DNA of 64,000 nucleotides from an uncultured Flavobacteriales bacterium (GCA_937872175.1 CALMPI010000050.1:1-64000), one strand, 5' to 3'. Positions 8,630-16,548 are shown, counted from the first letter of the stretch. The notes: generated from the sequence alone by a model not told the origin. A program made the numbers and translations.

Positions 8630-9550
8630 TCAGAACTTCGAGCGCCCTTCCTTCGGCGGGGCGTTCCAAGGCCGCGCCATGTCCAGGTCGCGCGCGTCCA
8701 CGTCGCGCTGGAACCGCCAGAGCCCCTTCTCCCACAGGTAGGCGTCGTAGCTCAGGTCCGGACCGCGGAAGGCGGCGTCATTCCCCAGGTCGGGCCGCGT
8801 GGGGCTCAGGTGGTCGAACACGATGCGCTCGGCGCGTGGATCGCGCTTCAGGCTCATGGTGGCCTGGGCCGCATAGGCGAACACGCGCCGCTGCGGCTTG
8901 ATCCGCCGACCACCGCCCGCCGCAGGTTCCTCAGCGGTGAACAGCGGGGCCCCGAAGCGGGGCTTGCCTCCGCGGAAGGTGAGCACCTCGATCACCTTGC
9001 GGGTCTCCACCCGGCTGTGGCCTTTCCATCCCAACAGGGTGTACCAGGTGCGGCCGCCCTGCTTCACCGGCACCACCTCGTAGTACAGCGCCCCGTACCA
9101 GTTCTCCGGCCCCAGCTCGGTGGACTCCGGGGCGGCGATCCGCTCGGTCATGTCGCGCAGTTCGTACACGGCCCGGCGACGGCCGTCGCTCACCAGCAGG
9201 AGCCCCTCGTACCGATGGGTGCCGTCCGGACGGGCCAGGTTCCAGGTGAAGAGCCTGAACCGCCCATCCGCCGCGTCCACCGCGGTGATGGGGATGCCGG
9301 CGAAGGTGCGGTCGAAGGCGTCCGGGGCCTCCAGCACCGGCCGCAGCACCGCCTTCACCCGGGCGCTGATGCTGTCCTGTGCGGCCTCCGTGCGGGCATC
9401 ACCCAGCGCCTTGATCTCGGCGGTGAGCGCTCCGGGCCAGCCGTCATGGCCCAAGCCGTCCTGCCCCTGTCCGACAAGGGACCACAGGCCCAGGATCACG
9501 GGCAGCAGGGCGCGGAGGGAACGGGACATCGTGCGCAGAACGGCCGTCAT
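8630..9550 (-). CDS. exported protein of unknown function
   Basis: About 306 residues with an N-terminal signal sequence (hydrophobic LLPVILGLWSLV ending QGQ). The body has no motif I can name. Recognisable stretches are RLFTWNLARPDG, LGPENWYGALYYEV, WYTLLGWKGHS and a C-terminal IVFDHLSPTRPDL. I know similar proteins only as hypothetical periplasmic proteins in Bacteroidota. ATG at 9550 was chosen; an ATG at 9529 keeps the whole signal peptide and is equally possible. TACTTTGC just upstream resembles a -7 element. The stop at 8630 is 24 nt before the start of the monooxygenase gene. Confidence 0.65.
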   Translation of the reverse strand: MTAVLRTMSRSLRALLPVILGLWSLVGQGQDGLGHDGWPGALTAEIKALGDARTEAAQDSISARVKAVLRPVLEAPDAFDRTFAGIPITAVDAADGRFRLFTWNLARPDGTHRYEGLLLVSDGRRRAVYELRDMTERIAAPESTELGPENWYGALYYEVVPVKQGGRTWYTLLGWKGHSRVETRKVIEVLTFRGGKPRFGAPLFTAEEPAAGGGRRIKPQRRVFAYAAQATMSLKRDPRAERIVFDHLSPTRPDLGNDAAFRGPDLSYDAYLWEKGLWRFQRDVDARDLDMARPWNAPPKEGRSKF

Positions 9551-9569
9551 GCGCAGCAAAGTACGCGGC

Positions 9570-9917
9570 TCAAAGGTGCAGGAAGGCCTTCTTGGCCAGC
9601 AGCTGCTCGGCGCTCTCCCGGTGGTCGGGGTCGTCCACGCAGCAGTCCACCGGGCACACGGCGGCGCATTGCGGCTCATCGTGGAAGCCCTGGCACTCCG
9701 TGCACTTGTCCGTGACGATGTAGTACACGTCCATGGCCTTGGGCGTGTTGGCCGCATCCGCATCGTAGCTGTTGCCCATGGGGGTGGTCTGCGCACCATG
9801 CAGGCTGGTGCCGTCGCTGAGCCGCCACTCCGCCCCGCCTTCGTAGATGGCGTTGTTGGGGCACTCCGGTTCGCATGCACCGCAGTTGATGCATTCGTCG
9901 GTGATCATGATGGCCAT
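9570..9917 (-). CDS. 4Fe-4S dicluster ferredoxin
   Basis: A 115-residue electron carrier with two 4Fe-4S cluster motifs: [12 protein letters not shown] near the N-terminus, and [21 protein letters not shown] separated by an insertion of roughly 50 residues. This is the Bacteroidota form of bacterial dicluster ferredoxin. It is divergent from the acyl-CoA reductase gene and shares a 36-bp promoter region with it, a pairing common in this phylum. The redox partner is not evident from sequence. Confidence 0.92.
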   Translation of the reverse strand: MAIMITDECINCGACEPECPNNAIYEGGAEWRLSDGTSLHGAQTTPMGNSYDADAANTPKAMDVYYIVTDKCTECQGFHDEPQCAAVCPVDCCVDDPDHRESAEQLLAKKAFLHL

Positions 9918-9927
9918 GGCGGTGGGC

Positions 9928-9935
9928 TACTTTTG
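9928..9935 (+). promoter_or_regulatory. -7 promoter element for acyl-CoA reductase (TACTTTTG)
   Basis: An exact TAnnTTTG match, 18 nt before the GTG at 9954. It overlaps the transcribed start of the divergent ferredoxin unit. Confidence 0.65.
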
Positions 9936-9941
9936 GGCGCG

Positions 9942-9949
9942 CAAATATA
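9942..9949 (-). promoter_or_regulatory. -7 promoter element for ferredoxin gene (TATATTTG)
   Basis: An exact TAnnTTTG match on the minus strand, 24 nt before the ATG at 9917. It lies downstream of the opposing promoter's -7 box, so the two divergent promoters overlap head to head. Confidence 0.65.
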
Positions 9950-9953
9950 GCCG

Positions 9954-11045
9954 GTGCACAAGGCAGCAGGGGATGAACAGCGGGGCGGCAGGGAGGCCCT
10001 GGACCGGGTGGTGGCCGCGTGGGCCCAGTTGGGCCGGGTGTTCGCCCTTCTGGCGGAGGATGCCCCCTGGCCCGGACACGCGTGCGGTCTCAACACCGCC
10101 GAGTACGATGCGCTGCGGTCCGCGTTCGCACGGGCCCATCAGCAGAACGGCTGGTTCACCCCGGAGGAAGTGCGCCATGCGGCCGGCGGCATCGCCCATC
10201 TGCTCGAACGGACCGCGCTGGACCGCTGGCTGGCCGGCTATCCAGCGCTGCTGCAACCTCGCTCCCCACGCACCGTGGGGCTGATCCTGGCCGGCAATGT
10301 GCCCTTCGTCGGCCTGCACGACCTGCTCTGCGTCACGCTCGCCGGGCACCGGGCCCGGGTGAAGGTGAGCGGCCAGGACGCGGGCCTCACGCGGGCCACC
10401 AGCGACGCGCTGATCACCCTGTGCCCCGAGCTCGCCGCGGCCGTGGCCTTCTCCGAGGAACGCCTGGGACCCGTGGATGCGGTGATCGCCACGGGGAGCA
10501 CCAACACGGCGCGCTACTTCGACCATTACTTCGGCCATCTGCCGCGCATCGTGCGCAAGGGCCGCGTAAGCGTCGCGGTGCTCGACGGCAGCGAAACCGA
10601 GGCGGAGCTCGACGCGCTGGGCGAGGATGTCTTCCGCTACTTCGGCCTGGGCTGCCGCAACGTCAGCAAGGTCTTCGCGCCGGCGGACTTTGACACGGAC
10701 CGCCTGTTCAAGGCCTTCTACCGCTGGCGCGACATCGCCCACCACGCCAAGTACGCCAACAACCTCGACTACCACCGGGCCCTGTGGTTGCTGGACCGGG
10801 AGCCCTTCCTGGAGAACGGCTTCCTGTTGCTGCGCGAGACCGCTGCGCTGGCCAGCCCGGTGGCGGTGCTGCACCTGGAGCGGTACGTGGACCGCAGCGC
10901 GCTGGATGGACGGCTGCGCGACCTGGCCGATCAGGTGCAGTGCGTCGTGGGCCATGGCGCGGTGCCCTTCGGCCAGGCACAGCGGCCCGGCCCGGCGGAC
11001 CATGCCGATGGCGTGGACACCATGGCCTTCCTGCTGGCGCTGTGA
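9954..11045 (+). CDS. acyl-CoA reductase (LuxC-like)
   Basis: A 363-residue member of the acyl-CoA reductase/LuxC family, related to aldehyde dehydrogenases, that reduces activated acyl groups to aldehydes with NAD(P)H. Seen: the nucleotide-binding-like segment VGLILAGNVPFVGLHD, the ATGSTNTARYF loop, and the catalytic cysteine in FGLGCRNVSKVF. Length is typical of the Bacteroidota subfamily. The start is GTG at 9954; a nearby ATG is out of frame. It is followed by a 12-bp hairpin at 11055-11084. Confidence 0.88.
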   Translation: MHKAAGDEQRGGREALDRVVAAWAQLGRVFALLAEDAPWPGHACGLNTAEYDALRSAFARAHQQNGWFTPEEVRHAAGGIAHLLERTALDRWLAGYPALLQPRSPRTVGLILAGNVPFVGLHDLLCVTLAGHRARVKVSGQDAGLTRATSDALITLCPELAAAVAFSEERLGPVDAVIATGSTNTARYFDHYFGHLPRIVRKGRVSVAVLDGSETEAELDALGEDVFRYFGLGCRNVSKVFAPADFDTDRLFKAFYRWRDIAHHAKYANNLDYHRALWLLDREPFLENGFLLLRETAALASPVAVLHLERYVDRSALDGRLRDLADQVQCVVGHGAVPFGQAQRPGPADHADGVDTMAFLLAL

Positions 11046-11054
11046 GCGCAAATG

Positions 11055-11084
11055 GAACAGGCCCGCGCGGAGGCGGACCTGTTC
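11055..11084. terminator. hairpin between acyl-CoA reductase gene and tRNA-Ala
   Basis: A 12-bp stem (GAACAGGCCCGC with GCGGACCTGTTC, one G-T pair) and a 6-nt loop, between two convergent transcription units. It probably terminates both. There is no strong U tract. Confidence 0.65.
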
Positions 11085-11089
11085 ACCGG

Positions 11090-11163
11090 TGGAGCTGAAG
11101 GGAGTCGAACCCTCGACCTCGTCATTGCGAACGACGCGCTCTGGCCAGCTGAGCTACAGCCCC
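11090..11163 (-). tRNA. tRNA-Ala (anticodon CGC)
   Basis: A full cloverleaf on the minus strand. The acceptor stem GGGGCTG/CAGCTCC contains the G3-U70 pair that identifies tRNA-Ala. It has the D arm GCTC..GAGC, the anticodon loop TTCGCAA giving anticodon CGC (reads GCG), and a T arm with GGTTCGACTCC. The discriminator is A and the next bases are CC then G, so the CCA end is not fully encoded. Confidence 0.95.
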
Positions 11164-11205
11164 GGGGGGCTGCGAATTTCGCAGATCTTTCGTTCCCCGC
11201 ACCGG

Positions 11206-11213
11206 TACCTTTG
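11206..11213 (+). promoter_or_regulatory. -7 promoter element (TACCTTTG), leaderless type
   Basis: An exact TAnnTTTG match with 4 nt to the ATG at 11218, implying a leaderless or near-leaderless message. Confidence 0.6.
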
Positions 11214-11217
11214 CGCC

Positions 11218-12249
11218 ATGCGTCGTGCCGCCGCCCTCCTCGCCCTCATCGGCCCGTGGGCCGTCGCCATCGCCCAACCGCCTCCGGGCTATTACGACCC
11301 GGCTCAAGGCCTTTCCGGGCCCGCGCTCCGCACGGCCCTGGCCGGCATCATCGACGGACATACGGTGCTCTCCAACGCCGACCTGTGGAACGCCTTTGAG
11401 ACCACGGACGACCGGCCTGACGGGTTCGTGTGGGACATCTACAGCGACGTGCCGGGCGGCACCCCACCCTACCTGTACACCTTCGGCAGCGACCAGTGCG
11501 GCACCTACAACAGCGAGGGCGATTGCTACAACCGGGAGCACACCATGCCGCAGAGCTGGTTCGGGAGCGGAGCGCCCATGGACACCGATCTGCACCACAT
11601 CATGCCCACGGACGGCTGGGTGAACCAGCAGCGCGGCAATCTGCCGTACGGGGAGGTGGGCGCCACCGACTGGACCGGTCAGAACGGTACCCGGGTCGGG
11701 GAGAGCAGCTGGCCGGGCTACACCGGAACGGTCTGCGAACCCATCGACGCCTACAAGGGGGATGTGGCCCGCATGTACTTCTACATGATGACCCGGTATG
11801 CGTCCCAGGTGGGCGGATGGAGCTCCCCCATGCTCCAGGGCGGCGACCTCAGCCCCTGGGCCGAGAGCCTCCTGCTGGCCTGGCACGCCGCCGACCCGGT
11901 GAGCGCGAAGGAGGTGGACCGGAACAACGCGATCTACGCCCTGCAGGGGAACCGCAACCCCTTCATCGACAACCCGGTCTGGGTATCGAGCCTGTGGGGG
12001 CCTATGGCCTCGCTCACAGCATCCGACCCTGAGCTTGATCTCTCTGTGGTTCAGTCGATCGGGTGGCTTCAGTTGAAGCGAAGATCCATGGAGGTTTGGC
12101 AGGTCCGGTTGTTGGATCCGGCGGGTCGCACCCTGGTCGAACGGTCGTGGTCCACCACCGAACTGGATCTGGCGCTGCCGCCGACCGGTCCGCTGATCCT
12201 GGAGGTGCGTTCGCCGCGTGGCCGCCAGGTGCGGCGCCTGATGCCCTAG
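11218..12249 (+). CDS. secreted endonuclease I (EndA/NucM family)
   Basis: A 343-residue exported nuclease of the endonuclease I family (beta-beta-alpha-Me fold), which degrades DNA and RNA outside the cell. The signal peptide ends at about residue 20 (AIAQ). Family signatures are CYNREHTMPQSWF, TDLHHIMPTDGWVN with NLPYGEV, IDAYKGDVARMYFYM, and NNAIYALQGNRNPFIDNP. About 80 extra C-terminal residues (VWQVRLLDPAGRTLVE to RQVRRLMP) look like a T9SS type A sorting domain, so surface or extracellular delivery is likely. Confidence 0.92.
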   Translation: MRRAAALLALIGPWAVAIAQPPPGYYDPAQGLSGPALRTALAGIIDGHTVLSNADLWNAFETTDDRPDGFVWDIYSDVPGGTPPYLYTFGSDQCGTYNSEGDCYNREHTMPQSWFGSGAPMDTDLHHIMPTDGWVNQQRGNLPYGEVGATDWTGQNGTRVGESSWPGYTGTVCEPIDAYKGDVARMYFYMMTRYASQVGGWSSPMLQGGDLSPWAESLLLAWHAADPVSAKEVDRNNAIYALQGNRNPFIDNPVWVSSLWGPMASLTASDPELDLSVVQSIGWLQLKRRSMEVWQVRLLDPAGRTLVERSWSTTELDLALPPTGPLILEVRSPRGRQVRRLMP

Positions 12250-12256
12250 GCCGCGA

Positions 12257-13825
12257 TCAGGCCTTCCGTGTACGACGAGGGCGCGGTGCGTCGGATGGCC
12301 GGGCCTTGCGCGGTGCCGGTCCGCCGGGCCGCGGCTTCACCGTAGCGTGCTGCCGGGCCAGGAGCGTGACCTCCTTCTCGGAGAGGTGGCGCCAATGCCC
12401 ACGGGGCAGCTCCTTCTTGGTGAGGCCGGCGAACATCACGCGGTCCAGCTTCACCACCTCATAGCCGAGCGCCTCGAACATGCGGCGGACCACGCGATTG
12501 CGGCCCATGTGCAGCTTGAGGCCCACTTCCCGTTTGCCGCTGTCCTCCACGAAGCTGGCCTCCACGGCATGGGCCGGTCCATCGTCCAGGTGCACCCCGG
12601 ACACCAGCTGTTCCAGATCGGCCTTCGTCATCGCCTTGTCCAAGGTGGCGTGGTAGATCTTCTCCGCGCCGTGGCTCGGATGCGTCAGCCGCTTGGCCAG
12701 GTCGCCGTCGTTCGTGAGCAAAAGCACCCCGGTGGTGTTGCGGTCCAGCCGCCCCACGGGGTACAGGCGCTCGGGGCATGCCGCCGCCACCAGGTTCATC
12801 ACGGTGCGCCGCTCCTGCGGGTCGTCCGTGGTGGTGATGAAGTCCTTCGGCTTGTTCAGCAGCACATACCGCTTCTGCTCCATGCTGAGCCGCTGCCCAC
12901 CGAAGTGCACCTTGTCCTCCGGCCTCACCTTGGTGCCCAGTTCGGTCACCACCTTCCCGTTCACCGTCACGGCGCCGGAGGTGATGAGCTCATCGGCCTC
13001 CCGGCGGCTGCCCACTCCGGCCTGGGCCAGATAGCGGTTCAACCGGACCAGGCCCTCATTGGCGGGGTTGGGCAGGGCGAAGCGGTTGCTGCGCTCGCCC
13101 TTGCGGAACGGCTTGCGGGCCTCCGGATCCTTGGCCGACACGCGGCTCACCGGCGGGCGGCGGTCGTCACCGTCCCGCTCGTTCCATCCCCGGCCGCGAC
13201 CGCCGTCCCGGGATGGTCTTCCGCTGCGGGGCGCTGACCGGCGGTCGTCGCGATCGCGCTCAGGGCGCGGCGCTGCACCGCGCGAGGGGCGTGATGGGCG
13301 ATCCTCCCGGTCGAAGCGGGATGAGCGTTCGCCGCGGCCTGCGCCACCCCGGTGGCTGCGGCCTTCGCCCGTGGGGCCTTCCGTCCGTGGCCCGCTGGAC
13401 CGCGTGGATCGGCGATCGGGCCGGTCGTTCTGCGGGCGTTCGCCGCTGCCACCGCGCCGTGGTCCGCGCTCGTCGTCACGCCAGGCCGGTCGCCCTGCTG
13501 CGGGCCGCGGTCGGGATGCGCCCCGCGAGGGACCATCGCTCCGTTGGTCGCGGCCCCCCCGGTCGGATGCTGGGCCCCGCCGGGTGCCGGCGGAGCGTTC
13601 GTCCCCACGCCACGGGCGCTGGCCCCGCTCCTCCCGGTCACCCCGGGGTCGGTCACCACCTCCGCGGCGCTCCGTGGAGCTGCCGCGTCCAGTACCGCGC
13701 GGGGGGCGGTCGTCGGAGCGCGTGCTCCGGCGTGGTCCCGGATCCTTGTCGCTGCGGTCGTCGCGGCGCCCAGGGCGCGCGTCATCGGGCCGGCCACGGC
13801 GCGGGCCCTTCGTCGGTCTCTTCAT
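12257..13825 (-). CDS. RsuA/RluB-family pseudouridine synthase with long Arg/Gly/Asp-rich N-terminal tail
   Basis: A 522-residue enzyme that isomerises uridine in rRNA. About 215 N-terminal residues are low complexity, dominated by Arg, Gly, Asp, Pro and Ser, and presumably disordered. Then comes an S4 RNA-binding domain (VRLNRYLAQAGVGSRREADE) and the catalytic domain with the nucleophilic Asp in YPVGRLDRNTTGVLLLTNDG, then KIYHATLDK and GRNRVVRRMFEALGY. A short basic tail follows. Start ATG 13825 overlaps the end of yraN by 44 nt; no later Met precedes the S4 domain. The tail probably contacts RNA (inference). Confidence 0.9.
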   Translation of the reverse strand: MKRPTKGPRRGRPDDARPGRRDDRSDKDPGPRRSTRSDDRPPRGTGRGSSTERRGGGDRPRGDREERGQRPWRGDERSAGTRRGPASDRGGRDQRSDGPSRGASRPRPAAGRPAWRDDERGPRRGGSGERPQNDRPDRRSTRSSGPRTEGPTGEGRSHRGGAGRGERSSRFDREDRPSRPSRGAAPRPERDRDDRRSAPRSGRPSRDGGRGRGWNERDGDDRRPPVSRVSAKDPEARKPFRKGERSNRFALPNPANEGLVRLNRYLAQAGVGSRREADELITSGAVTVNGKVVTELGTKVRPEDKVHFGGQRLSMEQKRYVLLNKPKDFITTTDDPQERRTVMNLVAAACPERLYPVGRLDRNTTGVLLLTNDGDLAKRLTHPSHGAEKIYHATLDKAMTKADLEQLVSGVHLDDGPAHAVEASFVEDSGKREVGLKLHMGRNRVVRRMFEALGYEVVKLDRVMFAGLTKKELPRGHWRHLSEKEVTLLARQHATVKPRPGGPAPRKARPSDAPRPRRTRKA

Positions 13826-14186
13826 CGGGGGTGGGGTAGAAGGCGTCCTCCAGGTGTTCGATGCGGGGGGCGGCGCCGTCCATCCACACCGTGATGATGT
13901 CGAAGCGCACCGCGATGTCCTCGCCGAGGGCGTCAAGATAGGCTTCCGCCGCGCGGTACAGCCTGCGCTGCTTCGCCGGTCCCACCGCATCCGCCGGTCC
14001 ATCGTACCGGTCGCTGCGGCGGGTCTTCACCTCCACGATCACCAGCGTGGCACCGGTGCGGGCCACGATATCGACCTCCAGCCGGCCATGCCGCCAGTTG
14101 CGGGCCTCGATGCGGTAGCCGCGCTCCTGCAGCCACTGGCACGCGGCTTGCTCGCCCTCGGCCCCTGTGCGCAGGTGTGTCGCCAT
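13782..14186 (-). CDS. yraN: YraN / UPF0102 family nuclease-fold protein
   Basis: A 134-residue protein of the YraN/UPF0102 family, which has a PD-(D/E)XK-like fold. Seen: GAEGEQAACQWLQERGY, LEVDIVART and VIVEVKTRRS, the last two carrying the acidic residues and Lys of the nuclease core. The family role is not settled. Length is normal. Its 3' end overlaps the pseudouridine synthase gene by 44 nt, indicating an operon. Confidence 0.9.
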   Translation of the reverse strand: MATHLRTGAEGEQAACQWLQERGYRIEARNWRHGRLEVDIVARTGATLVIVEVKTRRSDRYDGPADAVGPAKQRRLYRAAEAYLDALGEDIAVRFDIITVWMDGAAPRIEHLEDAFYPTPDEETDEGPAPWPAR

Positions 14187-14292
14187 CAGTAACCGCTCGT
14201 TGTGCGTAACCTACCCCGGGGGCCCTCGTTGAAGGGGTTGAAATTCGGAGATCTTCGCTCCTCCGGGAGCCTCACTTGGACAACCGATCGCC

Positions 14293-14931
14293 ATGAAAAC
14301 CTACGTACGTCCCCTTGCCCTGCTGGCCCTGGCCGCCGCTCCGCTCTTCGCTGCGGCCCAAGCCTTTGAAGGGGTGGTGGAGTTCACCAAGACCACCGGA
14401 CCCGTGGTCACCTCCTACAAGTATTTCGTCAAGGGCGATCATGTCCGCATCGAGGAGATCAACGCCCGCGGCGAGGTGCAGGGCATCATGCTGGTGGACA
14501 ACCGCGACAAGACCGTGGTGGCCCTCAGCCTGGACCGCAAGCTGTACATGGACGTGCCCAACATGCGGCTGCCCAAGGATGTGGAGACCAGCGTGGAGAA
14601 GTCCGGCGAAATGAAGGACCTGGCCGGCTACAAGTGTGAGAAGTGGGTGGTGAAGGGCCCCAAGGAGGACCGCGTCATCACCTACTGGGTGGCCGCCGAC
14701 GAGTTCAACTTCTTCGTGCCGATGCTGGAGACCCTCAACCGCAAGGAGGAATCCGCCCTCTTCTTCCTGGACGTTCCGGGCAACAAAGGCCTCTTCCCCA
14801 TGCTGGCCGTGGAGAACAAGATGGATGGTGCCGAGGTGAGCCGCCTGGAGGTGACCAAGGTGACCAAGGGCGCGCAGAAGCCCGGCCTGTTCGAGATCCC
14901 GCCCGGGTTCAACAAGTTCGAGCGGAATTAG
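14293..14931 (+). CDS. DUF4412-like periplasmic protein
   Basis: A 212-residue exported protein with signal peptide MKTYVRPLALLALAAAPLFA. The body is beta-rich: FEGVVEFTKTTGPVVTSYKYFVKGDHVRIEE, then LVDNRDKTVVAL, AGYKCEKWVV and VTKGAQKPGLFEIPPGF at the end. This pattern matches DUF4412-type proteins of Bacteroidota, thought to sit in the periplasm or outer membrane; the function is unknown. Monocistronic, with a terminator at 14965-15000. Confidence 0.72.
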   Translation: MKTYVRPLALLALAAAPLFAAAQAFEGVVEFTKTTGPVVTSYKYFVKGDHVRIEEINARGEVQGIMLVDNRDKTVVALSLDRKLYMDVPNMRLPKDVETSVEKSGEMKDLAGYKCEKWVVKGPKEDRVITYWVAADEFNFFVPMLETLNRKEESALFFLDVPGNKGLFPMLAVENKMDGAEVSRLEVTKVTKGAQKPGLFEIPPGFNKFERN

Positions 14932-14964
14932 TCGGCAACGCGCCAACATCGTGGACCCGCACAG

Positions 14965-15000
14965 GTAGCGTCGACCCACCCGGTCGACCTACTCGTTTTT
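14965..15000 (+). terminator. Rho-independent terminator
   Basis: Stem GTAG-GTCGACC / GGTCGAC-CTAC with one mismatch, followed by CTCGTTTTT. It lies 34 nt after the stop at 14931 of the DUF4412 gene. Confidence 0.8.
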
Positions 15001-15016
15001 GTGCCCTGGGAGAATC

Positions 15017-15056
15017 GACCAGGGTCCGGCGGCGACGAAGCGATCAGACCCTGGTC
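15017..15056. repeat. inverted repeat spanning the ldcA stop codon
   Basis: GACCAGGGTC and GACCCTGGTC, a perfect 10-bp stem with a 20-nt loop. The second arm is the last coding bases of ldcA. It may act as a termination or mRNA-stability hairpin for the minus-strand unit; no U tract follows. Confidence 0.55.
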
Positions 15057-16012
15057 GGAACGTCGTAGGTAAGCGTTGCCGCATCTTCGGTCACAGTGAG
15101 CCGTGCGGGCAGGCCGAAGATCAAGGCCCGGTTGTCGTCGATGTGGCCGGCGGGGAAGCCGAAGCACACGGGGTAGCGGGTGTGGCCCAAGGCATCGACG
15201 ATGATCCGTTCCGCGGCCTTGCCGAAGGGGTCGTCCGGGTTCTTGTCATGCATGTCGCTCATGCCCCCCACGATCAGCCCGATCAGGTCCTTGAACCAGC
15301 CCGCCAGCCGCAGGTTCTGCACCATGCGGTCCATGTGGTACAGCAGCTCGTCGAGGTCCTCGATGAACAGGATCTTGCCGCGCGGGTCGATGTCGTACGG
15401 CGTGCCGCGCAGGGCGTAGAGCAGGGAGAGGTTGCCGCCGACCAACACGCCTTCGCACTGGCCGACGCGCGGAGTGGCGAGTATCGAGTGTCGAGTGGCG
15501 AGTGGGGGTCCGTCAGGACCCGTCACTCGCCACTCGCCACTCGCCACTCCGTACATCTCCCCGAAGAGCGCGGCCCGTAGCGTCTCTCTGCATTCCTCCG
15601 TCTTCCCCCCGATGTGGAACGGCATCTGCGCGTGCAGGCTGGCGATGCCGATGTTGTGCAGCGCGTTGTGCAGCACCGTGATGTCGCTGAAGCCCACGAT
15701 CCACTTGGGATCACGGCGCATGGCGCTCAGGTCGAGGTGGTCGAGCAGGTGCACGGTTCCGTAGCCGCCGCGGGCGCACCAGATGGCGCGGACGGCGTGG
15801 TCATCGAGCGCGGCCTGCAGGTCGGCGGCGCGTTCCTCGGCGGTGCCGGCCTGCTGGAAGTGCTTCCGGCCGATGCCCGCGCCCAGCTTCACCCTCAGGC
15901 CCCAACTCTCGGCCAGCGCGATGCCGTCGCGCAACTCCTCCACGGTGATGGCACGGGCCGTGGGGATGATGGCGATGGTGTCGCCGGGGCGGAGGGCGGG
16001 CGGAACGATCAT
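15044..16012 (-). CDS. ldcA: LD-carboxypeptidase (S66 family) with an in-frame palindromic insertion
   Basis: A 322-residue S66 serine peptidase that removes the terminal D-Ala from peptidoglycan tetrapeptides. The nucleophilic Ser lies in VGFSDITVLH, the Glu in FIEDLDELLYH and the His in PAGHIDDNRA. Between the two halves of the enzyme, about 25 residues (GVASGEWRVT to HSILATPR) are encoded by an 80-nt inverted-repeat element at 15471-15550. Start ATG 16012 overlaps the DUF2442 stop (ATGA), so translation is probably coupled. A diverged copy of the first 29 codons lies at 16590-16678. Confidence 0.92.
   Translation of the reverse strand: MIVPPALRPGDTIAIIPTARAITVEELRDGIALAESWGLRVKLGAGIGRKHFQQAGTAEERAADLQAALDDHAVRAIWCARGGYGTVHLLDHLDLSAMRRDPKWIVGFSDITVLHNALHNIGIASLHAQMPFHIGGKTEECRETLRAALFGEMYGVASGEWRVTGPDGPPLATRHSILATPRVGQCEGVLVGGNLSLLYALRGTPYDIDPRGKILFIEDLDELLYHMDRMVQNLRLAGWFKDLIGLIVGGMSDMHDKNPDDPFGKAAERIIVDALGHTRYPVCFGFPAGHIDDNRALIFGLPARLTVTEDAATLTYDVPTRV
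15471..15550. repeat. REP-like inverted array inside ldcA
   Basis: Heptamers of the GTGGCGA type (also GTATCGA, GTGTCGA) run toward a central GGTCC-GTCA-GGACC hairpin and are mirrored on the other side as CACTCGC repeats. About 80 nt in all, near-palindromic, and the frame is kept through ldcA. Confidence 0.85.
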
Positions 16013-16260
16013 CCAGCCTTGAGCTGCTGCTCGATCGACCCCAGATAGAGCGTATCGGGGCACAGGTCTGCGCCGTTGGCCCAGGTGACGGTGCCCAAGG
16101 AAGCGACGGCCGTGTTGAAAATGGCGGGATCCTGCAGCTCAGCGAAGATACCGGTGCCGAGGTAGGGCGTCATGTCGAACAACCGCACCTGCCCGTCGGT
16201 GAAATGCAGTTCCAGCCGATGCTTGGCGAGGGGTTTCACCTTGTCCACACGCGGGTTCAT
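16009..16260 (-). CDS. DUF2442 family protein
   Basis: An 83-residue protein of the DUF2442 family. Family features are VDKVKPLAKHRLELHFTDGQ, VRLFDMTPYLG, a mid-protein FAELQDPAIFN, and WANGADLCPDTLYLGS. DUF2442 is very often encoded beside DUF4160, as here; the pair has been regarded as a possible toxin-antitoxin-like or regulatory module, without firm function. ATG at 16260 was chosen; a GTG at 16269 that overlaps the DUF4160 stop (GTGA) is the alternative. Its stop overlaps the start of ldcA. Confidence 0.88.
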   Translation of the reverse strand: MNPRVDKVKPLAKHRLELHFTDGQVRLFDMTPYLGTGIFAELQDPAIFNTAVASLGTVTWANGADLCPDTLYLGSIEQQLKAG

Positions 16261-16265
16261 GGAGT

Positions 16266-16535
16266 TCACTTCAAGGGTTCGATCGGGAATACGCGCTGGC
16301 CGGTCACGGCAAGCTGCCAGTTGGCCATCAACTCGTCCTGATGCAGTTCGACCCAGGCCTCGACGAGCTTGATCTTGCCTTTCGGCAGCTCTCCACCGAT
16401 CAACAGCCCGTCCGGCAGACGGAAAACGGCCTCAGCTTCCCCATACCTCACATAGATGTGTGGGAAGTGGTGCTGCTTCGTATCCAGGTAATACATGGCC
16501 ACGATGAGGCCATAGAACATGGAGATGACCGGCAT
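16266..16535 (-). CDS. DUF4160 family protein
   Basis: An 89-residue DUF4160 protein. The family start PVISMFYGLIVAMYYLD is followed by HHFPHIYVRYGEAEAVF, with the usual conserved histidines, and by KLVEAWVELHQDELMANW near the end. It is the upstream partner of DUF2442 (5 nt apart). ATG 16535 lies 5 nt after TATCTTTG, so the pair has its own, probably leaderless, promoter. Function unknown; pairs of this kind are frequent in mobile cassettes and genomic islands. Confidence 0.9.
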   Translation of the reverse strand: MPVISMFYGLIVAMYYLDTKQHHFPHIYVRYGEAEAVFRLPDGLLIGGELPKGKIKLVEAWVELHQDELMANWQLAVTGQRVFPIEPLK

Positions 16536-16540
16536 CCCCA

Positions 16541-16548
16541 CAAAGATA
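16541..16548 (-). promoter_or_regulatory. -7 promoter element for DUF4160-DUF2442-ldcA (TATCTTTG)
   Basis: An exact TAnnTTTG match, 5 nt before the ATG at 16535. Since ldcA is coupled to DUF2442 by an ATGA overlap, this promoter probably drives ldcA as well. Confidence 0.6.

Noticed and set aside
15471-15550. Insertion sequence or MITE
   Set aside because: No target duplication could be recognised and there is no transposase nearby; it is reported as a repeat element only.
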